A stretch of 64,000 bases of DNA from contig NZ_JAKRVY010000001.1 in NCBI RefSeq assembly GCF_023638055.1, forward strand, positions 772,202 through 836,201. Direction: 5' to 3'. The DNA is from Natranaeroarchaeum aerophilus (lineage in GTDB: Archaea; Halobacteriota; Halobacteria; Halobacteriales; Natronoarchaeaceae). Below, piece after piece: positions 1-8,246 of the stretch. Numbering within the stretch: position 1 is the first letter of the stretch; each line of letters begins with the position of its first letter. The translations under genes and the position numbers were made by a program. The notes below the pieces were generated by a model. It worked only from the letters and a program-made list of their open reading frames with translations. It made no database searches and was not told the DNA's origin.

Positions 1-1478
1 AGGTCCGAACCTGCGGCATCACCGATGCGGATCGTCAGCGTGTCGTTCAGGAGTCGGGCAGTGACAGAGCCAAACCCGGTTACTTGGGGACCGAACCGGT
101 CGTAGGCACCGGCGAACGCCTCGACCGTTTTCCGTGTGACATCACGATATCGTTCGTTACCAGTGATGGCATAGAGATCGAGCAACGCGTCGGCCATTTC
201 GACGTTGCCGTCGAGCGGGCGGAGCGGCCTGTCGAGCAGACCAAGGCCTGCAGCAGGACCATCCCGGAACGAGGACTCGTCGAACAGTTCGTCAATGGCC
301 GCATCGGCGACGGTTTGGGCGGTCTCAATTGTATCAGCTCCAATCACTTCGTGGGCCGTCACGAGTGCTGCAAGCGTGTGCGCGTGATCTGCAAGCAGGA
401 GCCGTTCGCCGCGTTCGTCGCCATCAATAAAGTGTAACACCTCTCCGTCGTCGATCAGTTCCTCCCGGAGGTGATCGAGCGCTCGCTCCGCATAGCGACG
501 TGCCCGGTCTTCGTCCGTGTAGGCGTGGTACGTCAGGAGCGCGTCGACGGCCAGCGCGTTCCGGTCGGCGAAGACTGTCGTATCGACCGGTGGGGCCTCT
601 GCGTCCTCGCGCCCGGTGGGTTCCAGCGTGTAGTAGCTCGCCCCCTCGCCCGCGGACTGGCTGCCGGCAAAGGCAGCTCCGGTCCACAGAGTCGTCGTCA
701 GGTAGTCGATGGTGCGCTCTGCGGGCTCGCGGTACTCCTCCTTGCCGGTGTAGAGATAGGCGTTTGCGAACGCTCGCACCAGCGCGGCGTTCGTGTCCAG
801 TAGCTTCTCGTAGTGGGGATCCGCCCAGTTGCCCTCGGCGGCGTATCTGAAGAAGCCACCGGCGTACTCGTCGAACAGGTTCGCGCTGATCGCACTCAGG
901 GTCCGCTCGGCCTGCTCGCGCTCGCGTTTGAGCGCGAACTCGACGGTTCGGGGCATCGGGAACTTTGCATTCGTTCCCCAGCCGCCCGCCCGCTCGTCGT
1001 AGGTCTCATGGAGTGCACCGAGAAAGTGGCGTTCGATCTCCTCGCTTATTTGTCCTGCAGGTGGGCTATCGCCGTTGACCGCCCGGGGGACCCGGCCCGC
1101 GGAACTGCCCTTTCCGTCCCACATCTTCCGGACGCTCGTAATTACCTGACGCATCCCGTCGGGCCCGAGATAGCCCGACCCGGTCAGCAGTTCACCCTCG
1201 GGCGTCAGAAAGACCGTCGAAGGAAACCCACCCATGTTGTACCGCTCGCGAACCCGTGGATGGCGATCGACATCGACCCGCACCGGTACGAAGCCGTCGT
1301 TGACGTTTGCGGCGATGCGTGGCTCACCGTACGTCTCGTGATCCATCTCGTGACACCACGAGCACCACCTCGCCGACAGCGACAGCAAGATTGGCTTGTC
1401 CGCCCGGTCCGCAATCTCGAACGGCTCCGGCCCCCACTCGTGCCACTCGACACCGGTCTGGGCTGCGTGTTCGTCCAT
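1..1478 (-). CDS. DUF255 thioredoxin-domain protein (YyaL / SPATA20-like), 3' end cut by window
   Basis: The frame reads leftward from the ATG at 1476-1478 and is still open at base 1, so about 492 N-terminal residues are visible and the C-terminus is missing. Residues 1-110 look like a thioredoxin fold: the active-site motif RWCSWCHEMD (CxxC at about residues 39-42) is followed by a GGFPSTVFLTPEG segment. The rest is rich in helical repeats typical of the six-hairpin (N-acylglucosamine-2-epimerase-like) half of YyaL/SPATA20 proteins, for example TNAALVRAFANAYLYTG and TDEDRARRYAERALDHL. The substrate of this family is not established; the CxxC suggests a redox role in the cytoplasm. The start precedes the CxxC domain by a normal distance. 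It is divergent from fxsA. The family call is firm, the biochemical role is not. Confidence 0.87.
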   Translation of the reverse strand, partial: MDEHAAQTGVEWHEWGPEPFEIADRADKPILLSLSARWCSWCHEMDHETYGEPRIAANVNDGFVPVRVDVDRHPRVRERYNMGGFPSTVFLTPEGELLTGSGYLGPDGMRQVITSVRKMWDGKGSSAGRVPRAVNGDSPPAGQISEEIERHFLGALHETYDERAGGWGTNAKFPMPRTVEFALKREREQAERTLSAISANLFDEYAGGFFRYAAEGNWADPHYEKLLDTNAALVRAFANAYLYTGKEEYREPAERTIDYLTTTLWTGAAFAGSQSAGEGASYYTLEPTGREDAEAPPVDTTVFADRNALAVDALLTYHAYTDEDRARRYAERALDHLREELIDDGEVLHFIDGDERGERLLLADHAHTLAALVTAHEVIGADTIETAQTVADAAIDELFDESSFRDGPAAGLGLLDRPLRPLDGNVEMADALLDLYAITGNERYRDVTRKTVEAFAGAYDRFGPQVTGFGSVTARLLNDTLTIRIGDAAGSD

Positions 1479-1566
1479 GCGGGCCGCTACGCCGCCGCGA
1501 GGGTAAGGGCTTCGGGACCGGTCCGGAGTGTTAAGCGTTTTTACCGCGGAGCCGCTATCAGTGTGT

Positions 1567-2184
1567 ATGTTCAAGCGGATTCTGGCCCTGTTGATGCTCA
1601 TCCCGCTCCTGGACTCGGTGTTGCTGGTCGCACTGGGCATCTTCTGGGTCAGCTGGATCGGCGGGCTCGAGATCGTCCTGCTGGTCGTCTTGACAGCCCT
1701 GATCGGTACCCTCGCGGTACACGCCGAAGGTAAGCGAACAATCCGGAAGCTTCAGCGCTCCCTTCGGGCTGGCGACGTCCCGACGAACCAGCTGATCGAC
1801 GGGGGCTTCCTGATCGCCGCCGGAGCCTTCCTGCTCACGCCGGGACTCGTAACCGACCTTATCGGCTTCCTGCTCGTGATCCCGCCGACACGGATCGCCA
1901 TCAGAGCCGTGGTCAAGAAGTTCGTCATCGTCCCCTATATCGACAAGCAGACCGGCGGCTTCGCCACCGGAAACGTCTACACCTTCGGGTTCCCCGGGGA
2001 CACGAACGAAGGGCCAGGCCCAGCACAGGCCGGGAATCCGTTCGACATCGACGGGGGATCGGGTGGCGCTGACGATTCCTTCGATACGAATCCACGGTCC
2101 GACGGGGGCGACGACGTATACGACCTCGGCGACGACTCCTACGATGTCGAGTTCGACGAATCCGGAGAGTCGCCGGATCGCTAG
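1567..2184 (+). CDS. fxsA: FxsA family membrane protein
   Basis: A 205-residue protein beginning MFKRILALLML. The N-terminal 150 residues carry the FxsA pattern: a first membrane helix, a short loop, a second helix (GLEIVLLVVLTALIGTLAV), a cytoplasmic stretch with R-rich helices and a third hydrophobic pair (FLIAAGAFLLTPGLVTDLIGFLLVIPP). The motif LLTPGLVTDLIG is characteristic of the family. The last ~60 residues are an Asp/Gly-rich acidic tail typical of haloarchaeal proteins. In E. coli FxsA (SuzF) modulates exclusion of phage T7; the archaeal role is unknown. An upstream in-frame codon at 1528 would add 13 residues, but the ATG at 1567 directly precedes the first membrane helix and is preferred. 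A T-rich promoter-like stretch (about 1530-1545) lies just upstream. Confidence 0.85.
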   Translation: MFKRILALLMLIPLLDSVLLVALGIFWVSWIGGLEIVLLVVLTALIGTLAVHAEGKRTIRKLQRSLRAGDVPTNQLIDGGFLIAAGAFLLTPGLVTDLIGFLLVIPPTRIAIRAVVKKFVIVPYIDKQTGGFATGNVYTFGFPGDTNEGPGPAQAGNPFDIDGGSGGADDSFDTNPRSDGGDDVYDLGDDSYDVEFDESGESPDR

Positions 2185-2230
2185 CGATACCGCAGGAGGG
2201 CGTCACCCCCTGACAGGGCCCCGGGAGAAG

Positions 2231-2243
2231 GAAACGCTTAAAC
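2231..2243 (+). promoter_or_regulatory. Promoter of tRNA-Ile
   Basis: The sequence GAAACGCTTAAAC has a purine-rich BRE-like start followed by a TTAAA TATA-like core. It is centred about 37 bases before the mature tRNA 5' end, which suits an archaeal TATA box 25-30 bases before a transcription start a few bases ahead of the tRNA. Assigned from position and composition only. Confidence 0.5.
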
Positions 2244-2274
2244 ACACAAGCCAACTACCCGATAATGCGTTCGC

Positions 2275-2348
2275 GGGCCAATAGCTCAATCAGGTTGAGC
2301 GCTCGGCTGATAACCGGGAGGTTCGCGGTTCAAATCCGCGTTGGCCCA
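2275..2348 (+). tRNA. tRNA-Ile (anticodon GAU)
   Basis: A 74-base cloverleaf. The acceptor stem GGGCCAA (2275-2281) pairs with TTGGCCC (2341-2347), and A2348 is the discriminator. The D arm is GCTC/GAGC. The anticodon stem CTCGG/CCGGG contains one G-U pair. The loop is CTGATAA with anticodon GAT, which decodes AUC/AUU as isoleucine. The T arm CGCGG-TTCAAAT-CCGCG carries the expected TTCAAAT loop. No intron is present and CCA is not encoded (the following bases are TCA). It is preceded by a good TATA element and not obviously cotranscribed with fxsA. Confidence 0.97.
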
Positions 2349-2517
2349 TCAAAATTTTAACCGGTCTTTGGTCGGTAGAAAAACGGCGTTACAATCCGTC
2401 AGCACGTCGTTTATCCACAAATTCAGTTTTCGAAAATCGGACCGCTGAGTTTGTCCCATCATATTCTATCCCGGTGGTCCGCGCCCTCTGGCGATTGGGA
2501 TTAGCCGAAATTGAGGG

Positions 2518-2736
2518 GTGGTCGGCGTGTTGAAGCTCGTCGAGAGCGACGAGTCCCCCACCTGCCGGAACTGTGGCGCCCACGTCACAGAGGACTTCCG
2601 GCGCGTGTTCGGTGACGAGGATCACGTCGCCCACCGCTGTCGTGAGTGCGATACCAGCCGCACCAGTCGCAGACCAACAGGGGCATCCACGTCGGCGCTG
2701 GCGAGCGCGGTCGCCCAGATGCGCCGGAAACGGTGA
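2518..2736 (+). CDS. Small CxxC...CxxC zinc-finger-like protein, possibly degenerate
   Basis: A GTG-initiated 72-codon frame containing the knuckles CRNCGAHV and HRCRECDT about 25 residues apart, with DFRRVFGDEDHV between them. This spacing and the RVFGD core resemble small haloarchaeal zinc-ribbon proteins. The part after CDT is Ser/Arg/Ala-rich and unlike the usual tail, so the 3' end may be frameshifted or decayed. The start is weakly supported. A DNA-binding or regulatory role is only inferred from the zinc-binding pattern. It could be an inactive remnant. Confidence 0.4.
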   Translation: MVGVLKLVESDESPTCRNCGAHVTEDFRRVFGDEDHVAHRCRECDTSRTSRRPTGASTSALASAVAQMRRKR

Positions 2737-2848
2737 AAGGTATCGTACTCCACAACCGATCACACGTACTTGCCCAGTGACCAGTCTGCAGATATCTGGG
2801 CTCCGCTATCGCTCCCAGGTTCTTGAAAGCACCCAAAGATAGTAATTG

Positions 2849-2865
2849 AAAAGAAAATCTTTTCA
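2849..2865. promoter_or_regulatory. Perfect palindrome upstream of nadA, candidate operator
   Basis: GAAAAGA-AAA-TCTTTTC: two perfect 7-base arms around a 3-base centre, ending 51 bases before the nadA ATG (2917). The position is where an archaeal promoter or operator would lie. It is the only such element near the nad operon, so a repressor controlling NAD synthesis is a reasonable inference; the protein that binds is unknown. Confidence 0.5.
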
Positions 2866-2916
2866 TAGACCAGCTCTGAAGTTCGTAGTAATCACTGGTG
2901 TCAGTTAGTGCCACGA

Positions 2917-4047
2917 ATGGAAACTGCAAACATCGATACCGACTTGAGTCTCTTCAAATACGACAACCTCGAACAGTTACCCGAACAGTACCGGGAACTG
3001 GACGAATCCGAACGGACTGACCGGATTGAGGCTGCATTGGCCGAGTTGGGCGACGATGTCGTGATCCTCGGACACAACTATCAGCGCCGGGAGATCGTTG
3101 AACACGCCGATTTCATCGGTGATTCCTACCAGCTCTCGAAAGAAGCGGCGAACGCTGACGCCGAGTACGTAATCTTCGGCGGCGTGACGTTCATGGCCGA
3201 GAGCGCGGACATCATCACTGACGACGAGCAAACTGTTATCCTCCCGAGCATGGAAGCGTCCTGCCCGATGGCCGGGATGGCAGAAGCCCTGCAGGTCGAC
3301 GCCGCGTGGGCCGAGATCACGGCGGCTGCACCCGACGAGGAGATCATCCCGATCACGTATATGAACTCCTACGCGGATCTGAAGGCGTTTACCGCCGAGC
3401 ATGGCGGCGCGATCTGTACGTCCTCGAACGCCCATCTTGTCTTCGAGTGGGCCCTAGAGAAGGGGGACAAAGTACTGTTCCTGCCCGACAAACACCTCGG
3501 CGAGAACACGGCTCACCGACTGGGCCTCGAAGACGAGACCGCCGACTGGGATCCGTGGGATCCCGAGGGAAAAGACGCCGAGGAGGTGGCAGAAAGCGAC
3601 ATCATCCTCTGGGATGGCTACTGCCAGGTCCACGAGAGGTTCCGCGAACACCACATCGAGAAGATGCGCGAGGACAATCCCGCGGCGAACGTCGTGGTGC
3701 ACCCGGAGTGTCGCCGCGAGGTCGTCGAAGCCGCGGACGTCGTCGGCTCGACGAGTACGATCTGTGAGGTCGTCGAGGAGGCCGATCCCGGCGACACCTG
3801 GGCGATCGGAACAGAGATTCATCTGGCGAACCACCTCGATCGCTGGTATCCCGAGGTGAACGTCCTTCCACTGTGTGGCGACGCCTGTATGGACTGTAAC
3901 GCGATGCGCCAGATCGACCCGAACTACCTGACGTGGGTGCTCGAAGAGCTTGTCGAGGGGCGTGAGCGCAACGTCATCGAGGTGGCAGAGCGGGAGAAAG
4001 AGCTCGCCGAAGTGGCGATGAACCGGATGCTGGAGCTACAGGGGTGA
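2917..4047 (+). CDS. nadA: Quinolinate synthase A
   Basis: A 376-residue enzyme that condenses iminoaspartate with dihydroxyacetone phosphate to quinolinate, using a [4Fe-4S] cluster. Three similar cysteine regions are present: SMEASCPMAG (Cys116), DGYCQVHERF (Cys236) and the cluster CGDACMDCNAM (Cys320/324/327); one Cys from each should ligate the cluster. Substrate-site motifs include LGHNYQRREI near residue 52 and VHPECRREV near 261. I chose the ATG at 2917; a GTG at 2908 would add three residues. nadB starts three bases after the stop, so the two are surely cotranscribed. The length and motifs are complete, so the gene looks functional. Confidence 0.97.
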   Translation: METANIDTDLSLFKYDNLEQLPEQYRELDESERTDRIEAALAELGDDVVILGHNYQRREIVEHADFIGDSYQLSKEAANADAEYVIFGGVTFMAESADIITDDEQTVILPSMEASCPMAGMAEALQVDAAWAEITAAAPDEEIIPITYMNSYADLKAFTAEHGGAICTSSNAHLVFEWALEKGDKVLFLPDKHLGENTAHRLGLEDETADWDPWDPEGKDAEEVAESDIILWDGYCQVHERFREHHIEKMREDNPAANVVVHPECRREVVEAADVVGSTSTICEVVEEADPGDTWAIGTEIHLANHLDRWYPEVNVLPLCGDACMDCNAMRQIDPNYLTWVLEELVEGRERNVIEVAEREKELAEVAMNRMLELQG

Positions 4048-4050
4048 ACA

Positions 4051-5634
4051 ATGTCGGACCACACCACTGCGGACGTGCTTGTCGTCGGTACCGGCATCGC
4101 GGGCTGTGCCGCGGCGCTCGCGGCCGCACGCGGGGGAAGCCACGTGCTGGTCGCAACGAAAGCCGAACGTCCCGAAGACGCCAGCACCGACTGGGCACAG
4201 GGGGGCATCGCCGTCTCGCGGGACGATCCCGATGGGTTCAAACGCGATATTCTGGCGGCAAGCAGTAATACCGCGGATCCCGACGCCGTCGACGTCCTCG
4301 TGGAGAACGCCAATGACGCCGTCGAGGACGTCCTGCTGGAGACGCTCGGGGTCGAGTTCGATATGGCTGGTGGAGAGTTCGATTCGCTGGGCGACGACTG
4401 GGACTACGGGCGCGAAGCGGCTCACTCCGAGAACCGGATCCTGCACGTTAACGCCGAGACGGGTACACACATTCTCCGACCCCTTCTATCCTATCTCGAC
4501 GACCACGAGCGCGTACAGATCATGGAGGACACCGCCGCGCTCGATCTGATCACCCACGAAGGGCGCGTCCACGGCGTCCAGCTGGACCGGACACCAGACG
4601 GGGAGCGTTCACGGACCGGCTACCCCGTCTTCGCCGGATCGACCATCCTCGCGACTGGTGGGATCGGATCGCTGTACCCACACTCGACGAATCCAGCGGG
4701 TTCGACCGGCGATGGGATCGGGATGGCCGCGCTCGCCGGCGCGGACGTCGCCGACATGGAGTACGTCCAGTTCCACCCGACCGCGCTCGATGAGACGGTA
4801 TCGGGCGTGACCGATGCGGCGGACAACGACACGATTGAGACAGTCCTGATTAGCGAGGCCGTCCGCGGCGAGGGTGCACACCTCATCAACGGCGAGGACG
4901 AGCGGTTCATGCCCGGGGTTCACGAGGACGCCGAACTCGCCGCGCGTGATGTGGTTGCACGTGCGGTCGCACGCGAGCGTGACGAAACCGGCGAGGTCCG
5001 ACTTGACGTCTCGATGTTCGACTTCGCCGAGCAGTTCCCCGATCTCGCCGAGCGCTGCGAACGGCGCGGCGTGGATCTCGACGCTGGCATCCCTGTCACG
5101 CCCTGCCAGCACTTCCTCTGTGGCGGCATCGCAGTCGACGACCGCGGTCGGGCCAGCCTCGACCGACTGTTCGCCGTCGGCGAGTGTGCCCGAACCGGCG
5201 TCCACGGTGCGAACCGACTGGCCTCGACCAGCCTGCTCGAAGGGCTGGTCTGGGGGCTCCGGACCGGCGAGACGGCGACTGGCAACGAGCCACAGCCGAT
5301 CGAGGCCGCCGACCTGCTCGACAGCGACCCGGACCTCCCGCCACGTTTCGCCGCCGAGAAGTTCACGCGCCTGCGTCGCGTGATGGGCGAGCACGTCGGC
5401 CTGCGTCGCGAGTCCGAGGGGCTCGCACGCGCTGCCGCCGTTCTACGCCGACTCAAGGGAGAGGTCGACGCATACGTCCGAACGCGAACCGCGAGGGATC
5501 TGTACGAACTCCGGCACGCGAGCGTCACTGCATTGCTGATCGCGCGCGCCGCTGCTGAAAACGAGCGCTCTGTGGGCTGTCACTATCTCGTCGACGAGCC
5601 CACCGAATCGGCTGCGACACTCGCGGACGACTGA
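4051..5634 (+). CDS. nadB: L-aspartate oxidase
   Basis: A 527-residue flavoprotein that oxidises L-aspartate to iminoaspartate for NadA. The N-terminal dinucleotide-binding motif VVGTGIAGCAAALAAARGG binds FAD. STDWAQGGIAV and SEAVRGEGAHLIN are hallmarks of the succinate dehydrogenase/fumarate reductase/NadB family, and the C-terminal helical domain (residues about 420-520) contains the usual RxxxELRHASVTALLIA region. It sits between nadA (3-base gap) and nadC (stop and start overlap as TGATG), making a tightly coupled three-gene operon for de novo quinolinate and nicotinate mononucleotide synthesis. Confidence 0.97.
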   Translation: MSDHTTADVLVVGTGIAGCAAALAAARGGSHVLVATKAERPEDASTDWAQGGIAVSRDDPDGFKRDILAASSNTADPDAVDVLVENANDAVEDVLLETLGVEFDMAGGEFDSLGDDWDYGREAAHSENRILHVNAETGTHILRPLLSYLDDHERVQIMEDTAALDLITHEGRVHGVQLDRTPDGERSRTGYPVFAGSTILATGGIGSLYPHSTNPAGSTGDGIGMAALAGADVADMEYVQFHPTALDETVSGVTDAADNDTIETVLISEAVRGEGAHLINGEDERFMPGVHEDAELAARDVVARAVARERDETGEVRLDVSMFDFAEQFPDLAERCERRGVDLDAGIPVTPCQHFLCGGIAVDDRGRASLDRLFAVGECARTGVHGANRLASTSLLEGLVWGLRTGETATGNEPQPIEAADLLDSDPDLPPRFAAEKFTRLRRVMGEHVGLRRESEGLARAAAVLRRLKGEVDAYVRTRTARDLYELRHASVTALLIARAAAENERSVGCHYLVDEPTESAATLADD

Positions 5635-6458
5635 TGATCACCGACTCACAGATCGAAGGCTGGCTGCGGGAAGATCTGGGCCATCACGACGTGACGAATG
5701 GGGTGCCCGGCCGGACAGCCGGTCGTCTCGTCGCAAAAGAAGCGGGTGTTATCGCTGGACTCGACGCCGCTCGCGCGGTCTTCGTGTACCTCGACGTCGA
5801 CGTCACGGAATCGCTGGAGGATGGCGAGCGAATCGAACCGGGCGATCAGGTCCTCGCAGTCGAAGGACCCGCCCGCGACGTCCTGCGTGGCGAGCGCGTC
5901 GCCGTGAACATCGCTGGCCACGCCTCGGGCATCGCCACGAAGACGCGTCGAGCGGTCGAGCGTGCCGCGGCTGTAGTCGGGGCGGAAACGGCCCCGGAGA
6001 TTGCGGCGACCCGCAAAACGACGCCGGGCCTCCGCGGGATCGAAAAACGCGCAGTAGTCGCGGGCGGTGGCGATACCCACCGCCTCGATCTCTCGCATAT
6101 GGTGATGGTGAAGGACAACCAGATCGCGGAGCTGGGCCTCGAAGGGGCCATCGAGCGCTTCGACGACCGGACTTCCTTCGCCACGAAGATCGACGTCGAA
6201 GTCGAACGCGTCGGAGACGCCCCACGAGCCGCGGAGGCCGGAGCCGATATCGTCCTGCTGGACAACATGACGCCCGCCGAGACCAGCGAGGCCGTCAACC
6301 TGCTGGCAGAGTACGACGGCGTCCTCGCCGAGGCGTCGGGCGGCATCGGCGTCGATGACATCCCGGCGTACGCGACAACTGGCGTCGATATCATCTCTAT
6401 GGGCGCGTTGACCCACAGCGCGCCCGCGCTCGATCTGTCCTTTCGGACGGGGCAGTGA
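5634..6458 (+). CDS. nadC: Nicotinate-nucleotide pyrophosphorylase (carboxylating)
   Basis: A 274-residue quinolinate phosphoribosyltransferase: quinolinate + PRPP gives nicotinate mononucleotide + CO2 + PPi. Seen are the N-terminal REDLGHHDVT segment, the substrate-binding ATRKTTPGLRGIEKRAV and HRLDLSHMVMVKDNQI, and the C-terminal TIM-barrel strands VLLDNMTP and EASGGIGVDDI that bind PRPP phosphates. Its ATG overlaps the nadB stop, so translation is likely coupled. It is the last gene of the nad operon; the following DNA is AT-richer and unrelated. Confidence 0.97.
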   Translation: MITDSQIEGWLREDLGHHDVTNGVPGRTAGRLVAKEAGVIAGLDAARAVFVYLDVDVTESLEDGERIEPGDQVLAVEGPARDVLRGERVAVNIAGHASGIATKTRRAVERAAAVVGAETAPEIAATRKTTPGLRGIEKRAVVAGGGDTHRLDLSHMVMVKDNQIAELGLEGAIERFDDRTSFATKIDVEVERVGDAPRAAEAGADIVLLDNMTPAETSEAVNLLAEYDGVLAEASGGIGVDDIPAYATTGVDIISMGALTHSAPALDLSFRTGQ

Positions 6459-6523
6459 TAATCATATTCTGCCATATCTGGTTAAGTTGAAAAGAACTAT
6501 AATGGAATATAAATTACAGATCC

Positions 6524-6700
6524 ATGATGTCAGCACAAGCCTCCAAAAATAATATACTCTCTGTATATACTGGAATTGGAATTCTACTGTTCTCTATTAA
6601 TCTGGTCATCATTGGAGTGAGTATCGAGGAATTCCTTCTTTTAACCATTGTAGGCATGGTACTATCCCTTTGTGGACTTCTCATCGTGATATTGTCCTGA
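6524..6700 (+). CDS. 58-residue two-helix membrane peptide
   Basis: A short ORF with start ATGATG at 6524 and stop TGA at 6698. The product begins MMSAQASKNNILSVY and has two strongly hydrophobic segments (GIGILLFSINLVIIGVSI and LLLTIVGMVLSLCGLLIVIL) separated by a short polar turn, so it should form a membrane hairpin. Its codon use is unlike the rest of the window, with many AT-ending codons such as AAT, ATA, TCT and TTA, suggesting recent acquisition. Haloarchaea have many small DUF-type membrane proteins like this, with no known function. An AT-rich promoter-like stretch precedes it (about 6480-6515). Confidence 0.6.
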   Translation: MMSAQASKNNILSVYTGIGILLFSINLVIIGVSIEEFLLLTIVGMVLSLCGLLIVILS

Positions 6701-6775
6701 ACTGTGGACTATTCTTCGATAGTTTCGGACCGGTGAGTGAACCATTCCTGGTCGTCTATCGGTTCGAATACATAA

Positions 6776-6952
6776 ACCCCCGACGACGACATCGCCGAGA
6801 TGATCGTCGGCGGGGGCGATCCGGAGCCGTATATTGATCAGATCGACGCCTTCGCCGATGCGGGCTACGATCACGTCTACATCCACCAGATCGGACCGGA
6901 GCAGGAGGGGTTCATCGAGTTCGCACGCGAGGAGTTGCTGCCGAAGTTCTGA
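6776..6952 (+). pseudogene. 3' remnant of an F420-dependent LLM-class oxidoreductase
   Basis: Only the last ~58 codons survive. The residues DPEPYIDQIDAFADAGYD, then HVYIHQIGPEQEGF and a short acidic C-terminus match the end of the haloarchaeal TIGR03557-type F420-dependent glucose-6-phosphate-dehydrogenase-like family. A TAA at 6773 closes the frame immediately upstream, and no N-terminal domain is present. The ~320 bases between nadC and this stump are AT-rich and include the small membrane ORF, consistent with an insertion or deletion that destroyed the gene. It is not expected to be functional. Confidence 0.7.
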
Positions 6953-6999
6953 TCGAGTTCGTCGGACCGTTTATATACGATTGGGCGGCCAGCCCCGCC

Positions 7000-7446
7000 A
7001 TGCGACTCGAAGCCTTCCGGTCGGACGACCGGGCGATCGAGGGACTGCCGATCAGACTCGTCATCGCCATCGTAGTTGGCGTGGCGAGTCTGTCAATCAT
7101 GATGTCGATGCTCTCGGGCGTCGGGACGCTCGGAACGACCGAACTCGACGTCGAACCCGACGAGGAGGTGATCGAGACGGGGTACAACTCGGTCGATCTG
7201 ACGGTAATCGACGATCAGGGCGATCCAGTCGAGGGCGCGACAGTGATCGTCTCCAGTGGGACCGCGAACATCGATGGGGTTGTAAACGAGGAATCGGACG
7301 CCGATGGCGAAGCCACAGTCGGCATATCGCCGGAGCTCCGGGACAATCAGGACAAGGGCACCCTGGAGATCGACATCAATCCGCCAGCAGGAACCGAGTA
7401 CGAGGACCAGCGCGAGAATACGGAGCTACTGGTGATCGACGACTAG
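7000..7446 (+). CDS. Pilin-like secreted protein with one N-terminal helix and Ig-like domain
   Basis: A 148-residue protein. The N-terminus (RSDDRAIEGLPIRLVIAIVVGVASLSIMMSML when read through residues 8-39) has a charged segment followed by one long hydrophobic helix, like type IV pilin-type signal/anchor sequences of archaeal surface proteins. Residues about 50-148 read as a beta-sandwich of the 'big-gap' kind (VDLTVIDDQGDPVEGATVIV), similar to carboxypeptidase regulatory-like domains. It is probably exported and membrane anchored. It is convergent with, and overlaps by four bases, the adjacent methyltransferase gene. Function unknown; haloarchaea often keep such genes beside pcm. Confidence 0.7.
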   Translation: MRLEAFRSDDRAIEGLPIRLVIAIVVGVASLSIMMSMLSGVGTLGTTELDVEPDEEVIETGYNSVDLTVIDDQGDPVEGATVIVSSGTANIDGVVNEESDADGEATVGISPELRDNQDKGTLEIDINPPAGTEYEDQRENTELLVIDD

Positions 7447-8180
7447 ACGCCGTCCCAGTCGATCCACTCGCGCTCCCAGCAGTGACGCGACTGAGCGGCG
7501 CGCTCTGCGTGCTCACGGTCCTCGCGAGCGGTTCGGTTGCGCTCGATGGCATCGGCCTGTTCGCCCTCGACGAGCAGCGGCGCGAACGCCACCGTACCGT
7601 GTTCCTCGACATCGCCACTGCTCTCGATGACGGTGAGCCGCTGGGTGGCGTTGCCCTGCGGTAAGACGAGTTTCCCCTCGGGAGCGAGCTGATCCAACAG
7701 GGCTGGTGGCGGTCGTACTGCCGCCGCTTCCAGCAGGATCCGGTCGTAGGGCGCGTACTCGGGGAGGCCGTCAGCACCGTCACGGCAGTCGACCAGCACC
7801 TCACCGTGACCCGCCGCAGCGAGGTTCTCGCGGGCGGCGTACACCAGCGAGCGGGTGATATCGACCGCGTGAACGCTTCGCCCATCGACGATCTCGGCGA
7901 GCACAGCGGCGGTGTAGCCGACGCCGACGCCGACGACCAGCACCGAGTGACCCGGCCTGACATCGACCAGTTCGAGCAGTCTGGCCGCTTCGCTCGGCGA
8001 GAGAACGCGTGTGCCGTGCTCCTGATGGGAGATATCGGCGTAGGCCGCCCGATCGGCGTCGACGAACTCGTGGCGCGGAACCTCCCGCATCGCGAGCCCT
8101 ACCTGTTCGCTCCGGACAACGGCCTTGGCCTCGTGTTCGAGGCTGTCGACCATGTCGTCTCGGAGTACCGCGGGTTCCAT
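7443..8180 (-). CDS. Pcm-like methyltransferase paralogue lacking the catalytic SxP motif
   Basis: A 245-residue protein using MEPAVLRDDM as start (an upstream ATG at 8210 would add ten residues). It aligns over its length with the neighbouring Pcm: VPRHEFVDADRAAYAD matches VPRHEFVPAPKRDAAY. However, the isoaspartate-binding TISAPHMV segment is TRVLSPSEAA here, and the SAM motif I reads VLVVGVGVGY rather than VLEIGTGCGY. It may still bind SAM, but repair of isoaspartyl residues is doubtful. It lies 66 bases downstream of the canonical copy and is probably cotranscribed. Confidence 0.8.
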   Translation of the reverse strand: MEPAVLRDDMVDSLEHEAKAVVRSEQVGLAMREVPRHEFVDADRAAYADISHQEHGTRVLSPSEAARLLELVDVRPGHSVLVVGVGVGYTAAVLAEIVDGRSVHAVDITRSLVYAARENLAAAGHGEVLVDCRDGADGLPEYAPYDRILLEAAAVRPPPALLDQLAPEGKLVLPQGNATQRLTVIESSGDVEEHGTVAFAPLLVEGEQADAIERNRTAREDREHAERAAQSRHCWEREWIDWDGV

Positions 8181-8246
8181 GTCTCCGGATTCGTTCCGGA
8201 ACGTAATCAATCGCGCGGCTGGCGGGCGGGATAGTTCGGTGTCGGG

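Larger units (their letters stand above)
2349..2907. other. Spacer between tRNA-Ile and nadA with decayed coding remnants
   Basis: About 560 bases. It holds one small zinc-finger-like ORF (listed separately). Just before it, plus-strand bases about 2476-2529 in another frame read like the end of a helical protein (RALWRLGLAEIEGW, then a stop), suggesting fragments of an older gene. The AT content rises towards nadA. I see no integrase, direct repeat of the tRNA 3' end, or other element signature, although a tRNA 3' flank is a common integration site. Confidence 0.4.

Noticed and set aside
2349..2520. Integrated element at tRNA-Ile
   Set aside because: No integrase and no copy of the tRNA 3' end downstream within the window.
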